From assembly GCA_025403435.1 (NCBI GenBank), contig CM046343.1, forward strand, positions 28,379,742-28,443,741: a DNA stretch of 64,000 nt. Reading direction: 5' to 3'. This DNA comes from Artocarpus heterophyllus. Its lineage: Eukaryota > Streptophyta > Magnoliopsida > Rosales > Moraceae. Made by a program: the position numbers and the translations under genes. Of this stretch, positions 36,534 through 49,946 are shown in pieces. Position 1 is the stretch's first letter. Every line of letters starts with the position of its first letter. The notes beneath the pieces are model-generated. The model saw only the letters and a list, made by a program, of their open reading frames with translations. It did no database searches and was not told where the DNA came from.

Positions 36534-36730
36534 AACCACCAATGGTGGTGGCATAATGGTTTAAGGGACGGCAACCAAGACTTCTCGATGCTCCTAAAGT
36601 GAGTTCAATTCTTGCCCATCTCATTTGTGCCTTGGTATATTTTAGGGGCTGAGATTGTGCTCCGAGCCTTGTGTCATGAACACCAAGATGTTTTAAGGTC
36701 TGGCATGTAGATTGTTGATGGGCCATGTTA
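36534..36730 (+). mobile_element. SINE candidate with consensus-matching pol III boxes
   Basis: Box A TGGCATAATGG (36549-36559) and box B GTTCAATTC (36603-36611) both fit the tRNA promoter consensus, with 43 bases between them. The downstream body (tgccttggtatattttaggg) is not tRNA. There is no CCA end or full cloverleaf, so a tRNA gene is unlikely. Confidence 0.5.
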
Positions 36731-37647
36731 CTTATGGAAAAAGTAGATTCCTTTAGTGGCGTTAGTCTGGAAGAGTGAAGACATCATTAATCTCCTTTTT
36801 TATTAGGACAAAAACCCTTCAATACCAAAACTTAAAGAGTACATAATCTCCCCAAAAGCAACAAGTGAATGGTACATATCTTCAATGGTACTGCAGGATT
36901 AGTGATGTCCCTATTCACCAAACCAAAATACATTGAAAATGATTAAAACCAAAGCTTCTTTCATTTTTTAATTATTTTTATACATTGGGTCTTGTAGTAT
37001 AGAAAAGATAATTCCACAGCCTTTTCCTTACAAAACCAATTTTTTAAAACCTTTGGTCAATAGGTTATATTTACTACCAACCATTTGATACGGAGTGCAT
37101 TAATATTGAACGACCCGGTTTGGCTCCACATTCTCAATGAACGGTCTCTACCATACGATTCACATGGTCCATCCATATGGTCCACACCATGTACCTCACC
37201 GTCTCATAAAACCATACTTGTACATGACACATATGATGTCACATAAATAATTAATACAAAAGAAAGAAAGAAAGAAAGCAATCTAAAAAGAAGACGGCAA
37301 GGCATGCAATGCAAGGCTAGCTAAACGATAAAAAAGAAAAGAAATGGAAAATTTGAAAAAAAGAAAAAAAGAAAAAAAAAAGGGGGCTGAGTTATAGAGG
37401 AGCTATATATATATATGTGTGTGTGTGTATATATATGTATATATATATATATCTAGAGTGCAAACAAAATATGTGGGGGATAGAAAGAAGAGACCAAAAG
37501 GTAAATGTGTAAGAGAGCAGATACATAGCAGCTTAGGGGATGGGGGTAATTGGGGGGCTGCCTTCGTGCAGTGTAGTTTTGATGCCTTGGCATATGAGTA
37601 AGCCTGCTGAGCATACTCGGCATTGATTGAAGGAGAGCAACAGTTAC

Positions 37648-37678
<31 letters not shown>

Positions 37679-38290
37679 TATAGACACACACACACACCAT
37701 CATCCCTTGTGTGACTATTAATTCACTATCTGATTCCAACTTTTTTCAAACCAGATATTCTATCAAATTTTTGGTGTCTCATTCAGCTCTGTCTATCCAT
37801 TGTATTCATGCTAAATGCATCGTCTCAAAAGTGAAAGTTATGACAAATTAGGTGATAACATCATCAAAAGCTGAGCAAGCTAAAACTTTTAGATGATGTG
37901 GTATGAATTGTCAGACTGAGTAAATATTGGAGATTAAGATATTTAAATTTGACAAAAAGATTTTGACCTCTGTATATAATATTAATGCTTGATGAAACTG
38001 CCTAAATATAATCATGTGAACATCATAATAGATTTTCACTTGAAATGAAAGGTATATGATTATTACACACATACAGAGTTCATATTATAAATTTTAAATA
38101 GTTGAAAAGTCACTAGTAAGATGTAGCATTCTTTAAGAAATAAAGAATATCCCACATATGAAAAAAAAAAAAAAAACCCATCTCATCTAAAATCCCAAAT
38201 CTCATCCCATCCTATCCAATCCCATCCAGGTGGTTCAGAAAAAGTTTTTTGCAGACAGTTCCCCGCTACTGTCTTAATGTCTCTCTTCTT

Positions 38291-38298
<8 letters not shown>

Positions 38299-38332
<34 letters not shown>
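38299..38332. repeat. (CT)n microsatellite
   Basis: An uninterrupted CT run. A second, interrupted CT run lies at about 39224-39259. CT runs of this kind are frequent in plant 5' leaders. Confidence 0.9.
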
Positions 38333-38333
<1 letters not shown>

Positions 38334-39226
38334 GCCCTTTGTTTTGTAGTAAATTGTAGGCCGGCCTGTCATTTTTGCCACATGGCACATACATATCATA
38401 TGCATTGAATGTTTTTAAATAATAACACTAAAATTATTATTTTTATTATTATTATTATTACTATGGTATTTTTAAAAACACAATATAACTTTACGGCTGT
38501 TGTGGAGCTAGCCAGCTGCTACATTGCCTAAACTACTGCCAAAGAGTATCTGCCGCAGCCCCATGAGTTGTTATTTTCACATCACCCCGGACCCCACCCC
38601 CACCAGCCCTCTTTTTTTTTTTTTTTTTTCCCAAAAATTTTACACTATTATTGCGGTTGTTTCATGGGATCCGCTGCCCCTTTTGCACTGTCGTTGTTAA
38701 ATACTCTGTCACAAACTATTCATATTGTGTATATATGCGTGTGTACATATTTCAGATCCCTCTCTATATATATAACTGGACCCCACTAATTTTTTATTTC
38801 TTTTTTATTTTTTTTGTTTCGACCTTTTTTATCTGGCTAAGTACTCTTTTTCTTCTTCTTCTTGTTGCTTTTTTGCATGACTATTAGTAGTACTAGTGAA
38901 GCCAAAAGGAAAAAGAAAGTACCCCATTTCATCACAGCCGTTCGTTTTCTTTCTTTTCTTTTCCATTTTCTGACTGATCACAATCAGAAGTTAAACTTTT
39001 TTCTTTTTATTTTTTTAACTTTTGGAACGTGGGAAGAGTAAGATAACGGAGTAAGAAAGAGGAGAAAAGCAATGCATGCCATGATATATTGATACCCTTT
39101 CTCTCTATCTCTCTCATAGTTTGAACTTTTTATTCTTGTCTGATATACAATTATTTTCACCATGAGAAGGGAAAAAAAAAGTCTTTCAGAGTAGAACCAA
39201 AAGAACTAAGATGGATAATGTCTTTC

Positions 39227-39259
<33 letters not shown>

Positions 39260-39682
39260 ATGTGTGTGAACAGAGAGAGGGGGGTATCACGGGAATGTGG
39301 TGGCATTAAGACTTAAAGAAAGAAAGAAATATCAACGTGGTCCATGCAAAGTCTTAAGGAGTGGGGTAGATTGCACGCGTTCTGAGAGTTTGGCAATTCA
39401 CGTCTTAGAGAGAGAGAGAGATAGAGAGACAATTTCAAACGACGAAAACTGCTTCTCTCTTTTATTTGCTTCTTTTATTGTCGTCATTCATTACGCCTAT
39501 TAACCCCTAAAACCTACTTCTTCTGATCTCCCATTTCTAGTGTGGGGACTTTTTTTCTCTTCACTACTCTCTCTCTCTCTATATCTACATGTTCTCTCTC
39601 AATATATATACATACATAGATATAGATATAAGTTCAGGGTAGTGAAGGGAATCTTGTTTGGGTCTCAGTTGTTTCTCCGTTA

Positions 39683-39701
39683 GCAAGTGCACTGCACTTG
39701 C
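39683..39701. other. Perfect small hairpin
   Basis: GCAAGTGC and GCACTTGC are exact inverted repeats around a 3-base loop (act). Pairing beyond the 8-bp stem is weak, so a microRNA precursor is not supported. Confidence 0.6.
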
Positions 39702-41489
39702 ATGGGGAACAGAATTTGACAATTTTTCCGTCGCTATATACACTACTGTTCCCTTCCATATAAATTCAGCTAAGAGAGCTTGATTGAAATCCGTACTATA
39801 TATATATATATATATATATACATCACAAAAAGTTTATTGTTCATTTAACACCAGACGGAATATTTGTAAAAGATTCTCATTTTCATTTCTTTACTTTTAC
39901 GTTAACATATACGGTGCTTATAGGTCTTTGCTTTTTTGCTTTGCCACGTGATTGTGTATAGTTTTTAAAAGAGCATGACTTCTCCGCAGCTCACCCATCC
40001 TAGTACTATTTTTGTCCAAACACGTTAAATTATGGATCAATTCTGATAGGATCAGATGCATTAGTGTTGCTATGGTCGCAGCCTGCGTGACTCTACTAGT
40101 ATGTGTATATTATGTCCCATATTTTAAAACGACTAAATATTCCCAGAGAACTTATTTTATAAAGATTTCTGAAAAATGGGCAAAAATCAATTATCATAAA
40201 ATTAATTAAAACCGATTTAAATGACATACATGTGTCTATTAATTCGTATAGATGTACTTGTCTATATATAAATACACGACCTGAAATTAGTTGCACAAGT
40301 TGACTATGTAATAAAAGTTACTCAGATCTGAAAAAAAAAAAATTTTCTTAACCGTGAGATTTAGACATTAATGTTTGAACAACATATATGTGTAAAATGA
40401 CAAAACGTACGTTTTGTTTTTCAGCAGCTAGAAAAAAGATATAAAGGAAATTAGAGGCCTGAGAAAGAAAGGAGTGAAATTAAGAAAAAGTCATCTTATC
40501 GTCAGATGAGTGCAGTTTTTTCTTTCTTTTTTTTTTTGTTATAAGTGATACTCTGATCATGATAACTGTTTATATGCATTATGTGTGTGTGTGTGTGTAT
40601 GTGCGTTTTGGGATGTCTTTTGGCCAACGTTAACGATCTCGTTAGGCTTGTCTTGTTTTGTCTGTTATACCTGATTCAGTAGAGTCCATAGGCAGCGCTA
40701 TATAGTGAGAAAGAAAGAGAGAAAGTAGTACTACTGAATTACTGACGGGGCTGTACACTGCACAAATACTGCTGCTGCGTTGCTACGTCTAGATCATCTA
40801 AGATGCCATAGGGTATGCATGCAACCGTAGGGGCCCAATTTACTGCATACCCAAAAACACCATGTCTCCGTTATTATAGGGACAATTTTACTTAAAGCCT
40901 TGTAGGTTCCGGTTATTAATAAAGCAACGGGTTTTAGTCTAAAAAAATATTCTATGTATTCGGTAATAAAATACAGTTTTACGACTAATAAGATTTTTTT
41001 CTTAATATATATATCTATATATACACATTATATATGTACAATATTAAGAAGATTTTGCTTAATAATTACAACTATTTTTCTTTAATCATAGTTCTGATTT
41101 AATAAGAACCTTAGGCCATTCTTTTTATTAGGTTGACCTTTTAATATAAAAGTTGAACTACTTAGAAAGTCTAATTTCCACTAAATAAACTAAAAAAAAT
41201 TCAAAAATTTTATAAAAACAATCTCTCGCTTAACTTCAACAACGCAATTTTTCACTAAATTGTTCAAGGCGCTCATTCTATAGTTGAGGGGAATTTTCGT
41301 CCTTAATTATATGAGAAATGCTTTGAGGCGGGCACTACCAATATATATTAAGAAGTAGCATGACAACCAATAAAAAAGTAGGCATCATTTTTGTGGGCTC
41401 TATATTGTGTGACCTACTTTTTATTACTTTGTAGTAAATATTGGTATCCTTTGATATTGTTGATCGATACATATATACATACATCCGCT

Positions 41490-41764
41490 CACTACAAAAA
41501 AATAGACTTTTAGTCATAACAAAATATTGTGAATAATGTACAATTAGTCATAAATTTTAGTTTAATTTTTGTTATGACTAAAAATTTGTAATTAAAACTT
41601 TTAGCCACAAAATTTTTAGTCACAAAATGTTTCCGTGATTAGAAACCTCACAGCTAAAAGTTTAAGTCCTAATAAAATTGAAATACAGTTCACGACTAAA
41701 TACACAATTGTGACTAAAAGTTTTTCTAAAAATAATTATGACAAAAAGTCCATTTTTTATGGTG
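41490..41764. mobile_element. CACTA-like MITE, 275 bp
   Basis: The left end cactacaaaaaaatagactt pairs with the right end (reverse complement caccataaaaaatggacttt). Repeated tagtcac/gtgactaaa words fill the interior. The CACTA ends place it in that superfamily. A short frame on its - strand is a shadow. Confidence 0.75.
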
Positions 41765-44700
41765 ACACCACAAAACACATAGGTGCTCAATTGTTCTAGT
41801 TCGATATGTCTCAATTGGTGCAAAATTTTTTTTTTGAACATTCCAATAAAATTGACACTCATCACTAAGGCTCACCACTCACAACAATGCCTACTTTTTT
41901 ATTACATAAAAATAAATTTGTAAAATAAAATAAAAGTAAAGAGTGAAGCAGCCTAACCCAAAGGCCAACGGACAACACAAAATAAAAGATAAAAAAAAAA
42001 AAAAGGCTTGAAAAGGCTGTTAACAAACTCAACATAACATAAATTGATTAAACCTTCTGAGTTTGAAGAATCTACTTTATTAATCCACTAACATAGGAAC
42101 TCGAAATTAGTTTTATTATTTGAGTGATCATGAAATCATGTGAATATATGTACCCATCCTATATTAGTATATTTTTTATTTTATTCGTATTTATTTTACA
42201 GTAGAAAATGTGATCTTATCTTAGTTTTGGGTAAATGTTTTTATAAAATTGGAATCTCCTATCAGAATTTTATCTTGCCTGCGGGAGCATATCAGAGAAA
42301 GTACCATATTAGTAGTCATAGTGTCTTTTCTTAATTACTTTTTTTTTCTTATTTAATTTTCTATAATACCACGTTTTTATTCATCTTAATTTTGTCACCA
42401 CAAGAAAAGACAAAAAAAAAAAGCAATTAGACGTAATTTTGTCTATCATTAAATGCAATTGTACTGATAAATTTAAATTTGCGGCTAAAAAACGTGTTAC
42501 AAGCGAAGGCTATAGCGTAGTACATGTAAATCTATGCTCGTTTGTCCTCCCATGTCATTAAGTTGACAACAGCCTTCCGTGTAAATAAATTATAGTTAAA
42601 AGTACACTCAAAATATGATTAGCTCATGGAATTAACTACAGATTATCATGTCAACTAATTGTTCACAAAAAGAAAAAAAAGGAAAAAATTTTGGCCAACC
42701 AGCTAGTTACAATCAGTACACGTTGCCTAATTATTGAACCCCTAGCTAAAAGTACAAGTTTGGATTGTTCTCTAAATTTGCATGGGTGTTGGAGCTAACA
42801 GAATGGATTGCACACACTTCCATTATTATTATTTTTTGGATATTTTTTTATTGATTTGAAAGGCCTCTTTCATGCTTTTAATTACCAAAATAATTTTAAA
42901 GCCCGTTTGGTTTGAATAAAATATTTAAATAAAGATTTAAATTTTTATAAGAGAAAAAATTGTAACAAAATAATTTGAACCGTGATTTAAATCATGAAAC
43001 AAATGAGCCTTTAATTTTTTCTATTTGGCTCTTACCACCGGTGTATTTTAAGTATTTTCATGCATTTATATATATATATATATATATATACATATTATAT
43101 GTAAATATGAAGATAATTGAAGGAAATTAAAAATTGAGGAAATAAAAGCCATTAAGTGATCCATCTTGTGCACTCCAATGAGACCAAAAAAATGAAAAGG
43201 AAGAAATCATCAACTGGCGAGGAAGTATATATACATCTTCAATTTGATTTTCTCCAGTAATTAAACTTTTTGATACAGAAAGAAATGTGGTATCTAGACT
43301 TGACTATATATAACATTAGAACATGCAGTCACTAGCTAGGTAAATTGAACGAAGTGAGCTTTTGTTTTTCTAATTAAAATATACTTCAGGAATATTTCTT
43401 AAACTAGAGTCGGGAGAAATAAATTAAACTATATTTGAACTCGAAACAAATATTCAAAATTAACTATTATAATTATATTCCAAATTAATTAGTATTACTT
43501 GAGAACATTGCTGTAGAGGAGCCATGTAAATCAATATGGCTTCAGCTGAATCTACAAATTAAATATTAGCTAATAAGATAATGTTTGGGACATTGTATTG
43601 TATTGTATTGTATTGCATTGCATTGCATTATATTGTATTAAATTACATATAAAAATATAACGTAATACAATACAATATAATGTGCTAAATCCTAAGCTAA
43701 TAAAATATAACTAATTATAAGCAATACAATCCAAGTAATCAATTTAGACACTTAAATTAATTAGATGCGTCTAATCATAATTAAAGCTAGTAACCGAGTA
43801 TTTTGCAACACGAACAACGTGGCAGTTCATATAAATAGAGATTATATACCGTTAGAGGAAGGATAAAATAGATTGCATACCAAAAATTTCCTTGCTTAAA
43901 TGTTAAATTGACAATTAGCAATGAGTAATGTCGTCACCAAAAAGAGTACACACAGTGTTTCACTAAAATGGCATTGACAATCTGCTTTTCTTCTATTGAA
44001 TAGGCAGTTGTAGGCAAACTATAATAAATTATATTGGATTTTGCCAATTAATGACTTTCTATTTATAACTAGATACTTGTAGAAAGCAAAAATCTTGAAG
44101 TCTGAAAGAATTTAAATATAAGCATGTGTAGTCTACGTTTTGGCATGCTCAATTAATACGGCAATTTAAAAACGATCTATATTTTTAAAAGCAAAAGAAG
44201 ATCTATGAGAATAACATTCCCATCAAAAGTCTGGTTCATTTTTATACTATACAGCGTGTAGGGCTGTACCATTAGTTATTATCAATATTGAATATTCAAC
44301 CTTCTTTCTTGATCAACATAACAGCTCTTAATTGATATTTAATTTATTTTTCAAAAAATAGAATTCTACAGATAATAAAATATTTGTTATGTATCTTAAT
44401 ATCTTCCCATATATACAAGGATAATATACTTACTGCTAAAATATCTATAAAAAAAATACTCACGGGGTTGGATCTGATCTTAGGATTATCCCACTTCTGG
44501 TAGCTGGAGAAAAAAGAAACAAATTAACAGTCAAGTTCGTGTTTTTAATTCATTCGTTTTGTTTAGAAGAAAATCTTCTCATAGTACTTCTTCTATATGG
44601 TTTTAAGTTTATATATATGTGTGTGTGTGTGTGTTCTTTTTCCCCTCTAAAGACGTCCATATTAATTATGTCCATATTTTATATACACACATATAAGGTC

Positions 44701-47442
44701 ATTAATCCTACATTATATCATGAGGTTTAGGTTCCATGTTTTTAGATTGTTGAACAATCTACATTAATAGTTTAAATGCTTAATAAACCACTAAACCCTA
44801 CAATCTTGTCCATCGAATTTTAAAAACTGTTGTCCAACAGCAGAATTTGGGATGTAAAATGGAGGGAATTGGTTTTACAAAGCTGCTTATGTTGTCATTG
44901 TTTAGATCCAATAAATATTAAAAAATAATTATAAATCAACTTTATGTATCTATGAAAACAAATATATAACTTTCTTACAATTTTTAATAAATATTTTATT
45001 TTACTAAAATGTATATAAATTTATCTCCTTATATAAAAATATTTTTTAATAAATTTAATAAATTTAATAAATCTTATTCTTTGGAATTTTGGTGTAAAGA
45101 ACTTCGCATGTTAAGCTTGATATATATTATATTTTTATGAAAACAAAGTATATTATTTTAGTTATTATGCATGTTTACAACAATTTAATCCATAGTTTAT
45201 CTATCTTCTGCTTTTTGCATTTACAAGTCACAATAATTTTTGACTAATAACAGAGTTGACAAAAATTATTTCAACAGTACAGAAATGTCAAATTGTCCCA
45301 TGATCAGACTTTTTTTTTTTTTGTGTGCGTTTGTGTATTAAAATATTAATTAAAAAAACACTGGCAATATATTCTAATTTCGCAGCTTCAATTCTACATC
45401 TTCCTATCTTACTAGTAAGGGAAAAAAAAGCGAGTACAAATCTAAAATTGAAGATATAGAGAATTAAAGCTTGCCTAGGTCATTAAATTCTAAAATTTAT
45501 GAAAGAAAACGAAATAGAAAACGAACTCACTTTAGAAATTTGAGATGATTGTTCAATAAGGAACAAGGAAATGTCCAAACCCCAAAATTTATACAAGCAA
45601 AACACATTACTACCTGTAATAGTTCTTCCTTATTAAATCTGCAAGAGTAAGGTTCATATATATATATATAGACACACACAAATATATATATGTATGTATG
45701 TATGTATGCATGCCTACAGCTAAACGCCTAAGCTCTACGAAGTTCATATCAAGAAAAGAATGCGTTAGTTCTTTCTTTTATATTTTATATGTGATAAAGA
45801 AGACACCACTTATTAAGGGGTCAAGACTACATCTATATTGGTTAATGCTTTATTCATTAATCTCTGAATATGATTCTAAACATTATTACTATATCTCTGA
45901 AACACACGAACTGAGTGATAAGGATTTTCCAATTCTTCAGATTAGTTGGTTAGTATAAAAGAAACCGTATTTACGTTAGAAATATTTCTTTAATTATACG
46001 AAAACCAAACCCATACATAAATTAATTTATCTAGTACTATGTTCTAGTATTAAATTTTCTAGTTACAATCCACAATACAATATTAAGCTAACAAAAATGG
46101 TCATTATATATTCTTATCATCTTGTGCTTTCTCATGTCGCCCTATCTAATTAAACATTATGGTTGGTAAATGGTCCAAAATTACATGGTTTTATTGTATA
46201 CGAAATTTGTAATCTCACATGAGTGTAACCACATTAATGATGAGTAATTATAAGAACTAAGAAGAAGCAAGAAAACGTAGGCCAAAAATATTAATAATTT
46301 GTATTTTATATTTATGAATAATTGGGGATAATATTGGAGAAAAATGTAATAACATACCTTTTTTTACGGTCTAAAACATTTGTCTTCAAAACCTGCGGGG
46401 GTGTGCCCAAGGAAGGAGAGACAAGAACAGCAACCTAACAAAGGTAAAATACAAAACTGCAATAAAAAAATTAAAAAAAATTTATTATCTCAGGTAGTAG
46501 CTATTACTACCACTACTACTGTACTGGGTCGCTGAGACCAGTGAGGACTGGGAAAAACACAGATAATTATTTATAAAAGCCAGCCCGCTTGTTATTATTC
46601 CCATTTACTATCAAAAAAAAAAAAAAAATGGAGAGTGAGAAATAAAAGAGCTAGTCAGTCCAACATCGTTGGCCAAAGAGAATGTATGTGAAAAGATATT
46701 CATGTTGTTGTTGTTGTTGTTGTTTGAACATAAATCATTGGGATGCCAAAGCCAATATTATATATATATATATATATATATGTTTCTTTTTTTCGTTTAA
46801 GTAATTTATATATAGAAGAAAATCTAACAAAACCCAGTAATACACTAGAGAGGGAGAGAGATGACAAGAATGATATTGGGGGGAAATGAGGAATTTTATA
46901 TATAAGTTAATAAAAACATGTCATCTATGTCATCTTCATAGATCGAATATACTTAATTCTTCTATGGTCTGCTATGATCTCTATATATCATCAAATTTGT
47001 ATTATAAAATTATTTTTACACAGAGAGTTAAAATTAAACTAATAACAAAGAAGACATGCGTTTTTCTCTTGGGCTAATTTCTTCACCATATACCCCACCC
47101 AAAAAAAAAATCTCAAACCTTGTAGTACTTTCACTACTACCACCCCAATTCTTTCTATAACTGAAAATAATCTCACTTTCCCAGTTGCATTATTACGAAA
47201 AAAAGAAAAAAGAAAAAAAAATACTAGTAGCAGCATCAAGAAAAGTAGTACCAAAATGAAGCCAAGTTTTGAAGTCATTTTTTTTTTTTTTTGAAGCTGT
47301 GTCAAGCTAAATTTTTCTCTTTTCTGAACTAATAAGTAAATTCTTTCTCTTTTAACTGTTCCATATATCAGGATTTGCAATAATGTTGTAGTTGTACTTG
47401 ATCTTCTTCTTCGTCTTCGTCTTCGTCATAGTTTGTGTTGTG
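41765..47442. other. AT-rich intergenic stretch before the B3 gene
   Basis: There is no supported gene over about 5.6 kb. It contains a hAT-MITE-like tract (about 42900-43020), a hairpin MITE (43589-43690), TA, GT and TG runs, and near 47100-47440 the probable 3' UTR of the B3 gene, which is on the - strand. Confidence 0.5.
43589..43690. mobile_element. Hairpin MITE built on a TATTG/CAATA repeat
   Basis: The left arm repeats attgtattgtattgcattg, and the right arm mirrors it with taatacaatacaatataatg. It is related to 17385-17490. Confidence 0.55.
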
Positions 47443-48795
47443 TCAAATGTCAAAATTAAAGGTCATGGAAGCCTTCCCTTTGTTGAGATAATCGACGGTC
47501 GAGATCCCGGGGATCGGAATGCCATTATAGAGCCTCAACTGGCCGAGAGGAGCTTGTGAATTAGGAGAAGGAGAAGAAGAAGAGGAAGAAGACAGCTGAA
47601 GATGACGAGTAGACACCGCCATTGTCGGACTGGACGAAGACAACAACTGATCATGATGATCACATGATGATTCTTCCGATTCGGAGTCCGCCACTGGACA
47701 CTCCATGTTTACCCCGAATAGCCGCAACCTCTTCCCCGCCGCCGCTGCCTTCCCGTGCACCACCGGCACAGAATCGAACACCAGCTGCTCGACCCCTCCT
47801 CCGCTGCCGCCGCCCCGTTGTACCAACACCCCGGCCGCCTGCTGCTCCTCCTGCGGCGCACCAGTTGTGGTGGCGGCCGATGACCTCAGGTAAAAAACAG
47901 GCCGCGCGGAGCACACCGAGGGAATGTGCCCTCCAAACGCGTAAGAATTACCACCGCCGCCAACATAGCTATTACGATAGGGATGGTGATGGTGGTGGTG
48001 AAGACTAATAGCGCCGTAATTCACCATCGCCGGCTGCGGCGCTCCCGACAGGAACTGCAGCTGGCCTCCTCCGCCGACGTCCCTCGGCGGCAACGGCGGT
48101 GGCGGCAGCATTAGCGAGGGGCTCCACGGCGCCGACCTGAATGAAAAAGCAGCCGCCGCCGCAGCGGGAAGATGGTGGAGAGAGGCGATGCCACCGAGGT
48201 GGTTCTCGGGCGCATCGGGGCGCCGCCGCCAGTCTATGAAGAGGCGGTCCTTGCCGAGCTCACCAACGCCTCGCTGGAAAGAGACGACGTCGCCGGCATC
48301 GAGCTTCTTCTCCTTGACAAACCTACTCCACCCCTTGGTCATGACATAGCTCTGGCTACTATTCCAGTAGGAGTAGCGGAACCGCCACGGCTTGCCGTTC
48401 CGGTCCTCGAAATTCAGAAGAAGGCCCTTCTCGTTCGTAGACGAGTCGAGCGGGAAGTACTTCTCGGCGTGCTGCTTCGGAATCACCAACCGGTTCAGCT
48501 TCCCGACGTCGCTCGGCGTAACGACCTTGTCAAACATGTGCTCTCTCTCTATGGTCTGAGAATTATTCTCCGCCGCCGTCGAAGCCGAGGCCGATGCGTC
48601 ATCATTTTGAGGGGACGAGGAGTTCATGAGCTCGAGCTTCGTGTCGGGACGGATCGTACTACTGCTGCTGAGAGTCGACGGCGAAGAATTAGTATAAGAG
48701 AAAGGAATATTTATTATCCTGTTGTTGTTGCTGGTGCTTGTTATATGCTCATTTTCTGAGAAAACCCCATCTCTAGATGAAGACCCCAAATCCAT
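47443..48795 (-). CDS. NGA: NGATHA-type B3-domain transcription factor, 450 residues
   Basis: NGATHA factors are plant nuclear regulators of organ margin, leaf and gynoecium development. The frame is a single exon from ATG (48795-48793) to the stop at 47443; a non-ATG codon one position earlier is not used. The B3 DNA-binding domain spans about residues 86-192 and is very well conserved ([54 protein letters not shown]). The N-terminus is Ser-rich. The middle has Ala, Pro, Gly and His runs (six His near residues 266-271). [13 protein letters not shown] at residues 355-367 contains the RLFGV-type repression motif known from B3 repressors, and a short conserved-looking [12 protein letters not shown] lies near the C-terminus. 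High GC relative to its surroundings fits a real coding exon. Several + strand frames here, up to 195 codons, are antisense shadows. The exact NGA paralogue is not determined. Confidence 0.95.
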   Translation of the reverse strand: MDLGSSSRDGVFSENEHITSTSNNNRIINIPFSYTNSSPSTLSSSSTIRPDTKLELMNSSSPQNDDASASASTAAENNSQTIEREHMFDKVVTPSDVGKLNRLVIPKQHAEKYFPLDSSTNEKGLLLNFEDRNGKPWRFRYSYWNSSQSYVMTKGWSRFVKEKKLDAGDVVSFQRGVGELGKDRLFIDWRRRPDAPENHLGGIASLHHLPAAAAAAFSFRSAPWSPSLMLPPPPLPPRDVGGGGQLQFLSGAPQPAMVNYGAISLHHHHHHPYRNSYVGGGGNSYAFGGHIPSVCSARPVFYLRSSAATTTGAPQEEQQAAGVLVQRGGGSGGGVEQLVFDSVPVVHGKAAAAGKRLRLFGVNMECPVADSESEESSCDHHDQLLSSSSPTMAVSTRHLQLSSSSSSSPSPNSQAPLGQLRLYNGIPIPGISTVDYLNKGKASMTFNFDI

Positions 48796-49300
48796 CAAAG
48801 ATCGATCTAATTAATCAATTAATCAGATCTAGAAAGGAGATGAATTAATCAAATGGGTTTTGGATTTTTTTCCTTTGTTTTGGCTAGGGTTAGAGATATT
48901 TTGAGTGAGAATTCTCAATTTCTTTTGACCCGGAATAGAAGAAAATCAAGAAGAAAAAGAAAAGAGGTAGATTTCAAGAGAATGAATTAGGACGGTGCAT
49001 TCTGGTTTGACCAAGAAGAGAAGAAGAATAAGAAGAAACTGTGAATAAACCACTTCGTAATAACCCATGGACGTTTCAAAAAACTTTTCTTTTCTTTTCT
49101 TTTCTTTGCTTTGCTTTGCTCTCTCAACAGTTGTTAATCCTTGAGTTTGTTCTTGTTGACCTTCCGTTGGTCTTTGATGAAGTTTTTAGAGAGAGAGATT
49201 TGCGAAGGCTTATACAAGTATATCAAGCTGTATGACTATACATATATATATATGTATGTATACATGTTCAGTTTTACAATATTTTAACCAGCTGTTTGGT
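48796..49300 (-). promoter_or_regulatory. NGA: Leader and promoter region of the B3 gene
   Basis: Read on the - strand, the 250 bases before the ATG are rich in GA/CT tracts, including an aaaagaaaagaaaag run at 49083-49105, as in many plant leaders. A TA-rich block at 49240-49262 could supply a TATA element. Upstream of this the DNA is AT-rich without clear motifs. Confidence 0.4.
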
Positions 49301-49898
49301 ACTGCCTCACTGGAACCTTCTCTCTAGTTAGGCGATTCTTCTTCCTTTTTTTTGTATTTTGACCGTGAGTAGGTCTTATTTTAACCATTAAATTAATTTT
49401 TTAATAATTTAATCTATAATTTAAAATAATTTTACGCAACACTTATAAATTTTTAATATTAACAATTTCATATTCATTGTTTAAAAATTACTCTAACGGT
49501 TAAAATAATATTCATAAAAACTTACCAATATGATTAAAATACACGTTCTTTTTCTTTTTCCTTTTTCCTTTTTATCTTTCTTTTTCTCTTTTATTTTCTT
49601 TCTATCCGAGAGAGAGAGAATGAGAGAGGTTATACGTAGGGACCCATGTATTATTTGGTTGGGCTCATGTGAGCTTGTCCCTATCATCATCCTTTTTTTT
49701 TGTGTTTTTTTAGAGTTTAAAGTTATTTTGTTCTTATTTCTAATTTGTTAGATATTTTAATTTGTTGTTGTTGCTGTTGTCTTTGATATAGGTTTCACGA
49801 TAAGGCCCAAAAAGCCAGCTGTTTTGGAGAGCACGAGCTATATATATATATATATATATAAAATTGAATTATGCAACTAGGATTGGTGGACCATTTAA

Positions 49899-49946
<48 letters not shown>

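Larger units (their letters stand above)
36731..41489. other. Long non-coding stretch rich in microsatellites
   Basis: No protein gene is visible across about 4.7 kb. The segment is unusual for its many CT, GA, TA and GT tracts and a few GC-richer patches (37480-37640, 38500-38700, 39640-39720, 40690-40800). Such patches could be parts of a non-coding transcript or distant promoter, but no known microRNA sequence was recognised in them. Confidence 0.45.

Noticed and set aside
36549..36611. Possible tRNA gene
   Set aside because: The promoter boxes fit, but the sequence does not form acceptor and anticodon stems that I can pair by eye, so a SINE is more likely.
37403..37695. Frames of 60-97 codons on both strands near 37.5 kb
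   Set aside because: Their ends are Ile/Tyr/Thr/His strings from TA/CA microsatellites. The middle has no recognisable domain.
38535..38700. Imperfect inverted pair (gcagccccatga and a partner near 38665)
   Set aside because: Only about 12 of 17 positions match and pairing does not continue. It is too weak to call a hairpin precursor.
39683..39701. MicroRNA precursor
   Set aside because: The stem is only 8 bp with a 3-base loop, and flanks do not pair well. No known mature microRNA is present.
47622..48114. Other GC-rich frames overlapping the B3 gene on both strands
   Set aside because: They are Pro-, Ala- or Arg-rich shadows of the low-complexity part of the B3 protein.
48172..48759. 195-codon open frame on the + strand within the B3 gene
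   Set aside because: It is antisense to the B3 exon, which encodes a clear conserved domain. High GC makes long antisense frames likely, and the peptide has no known motif.
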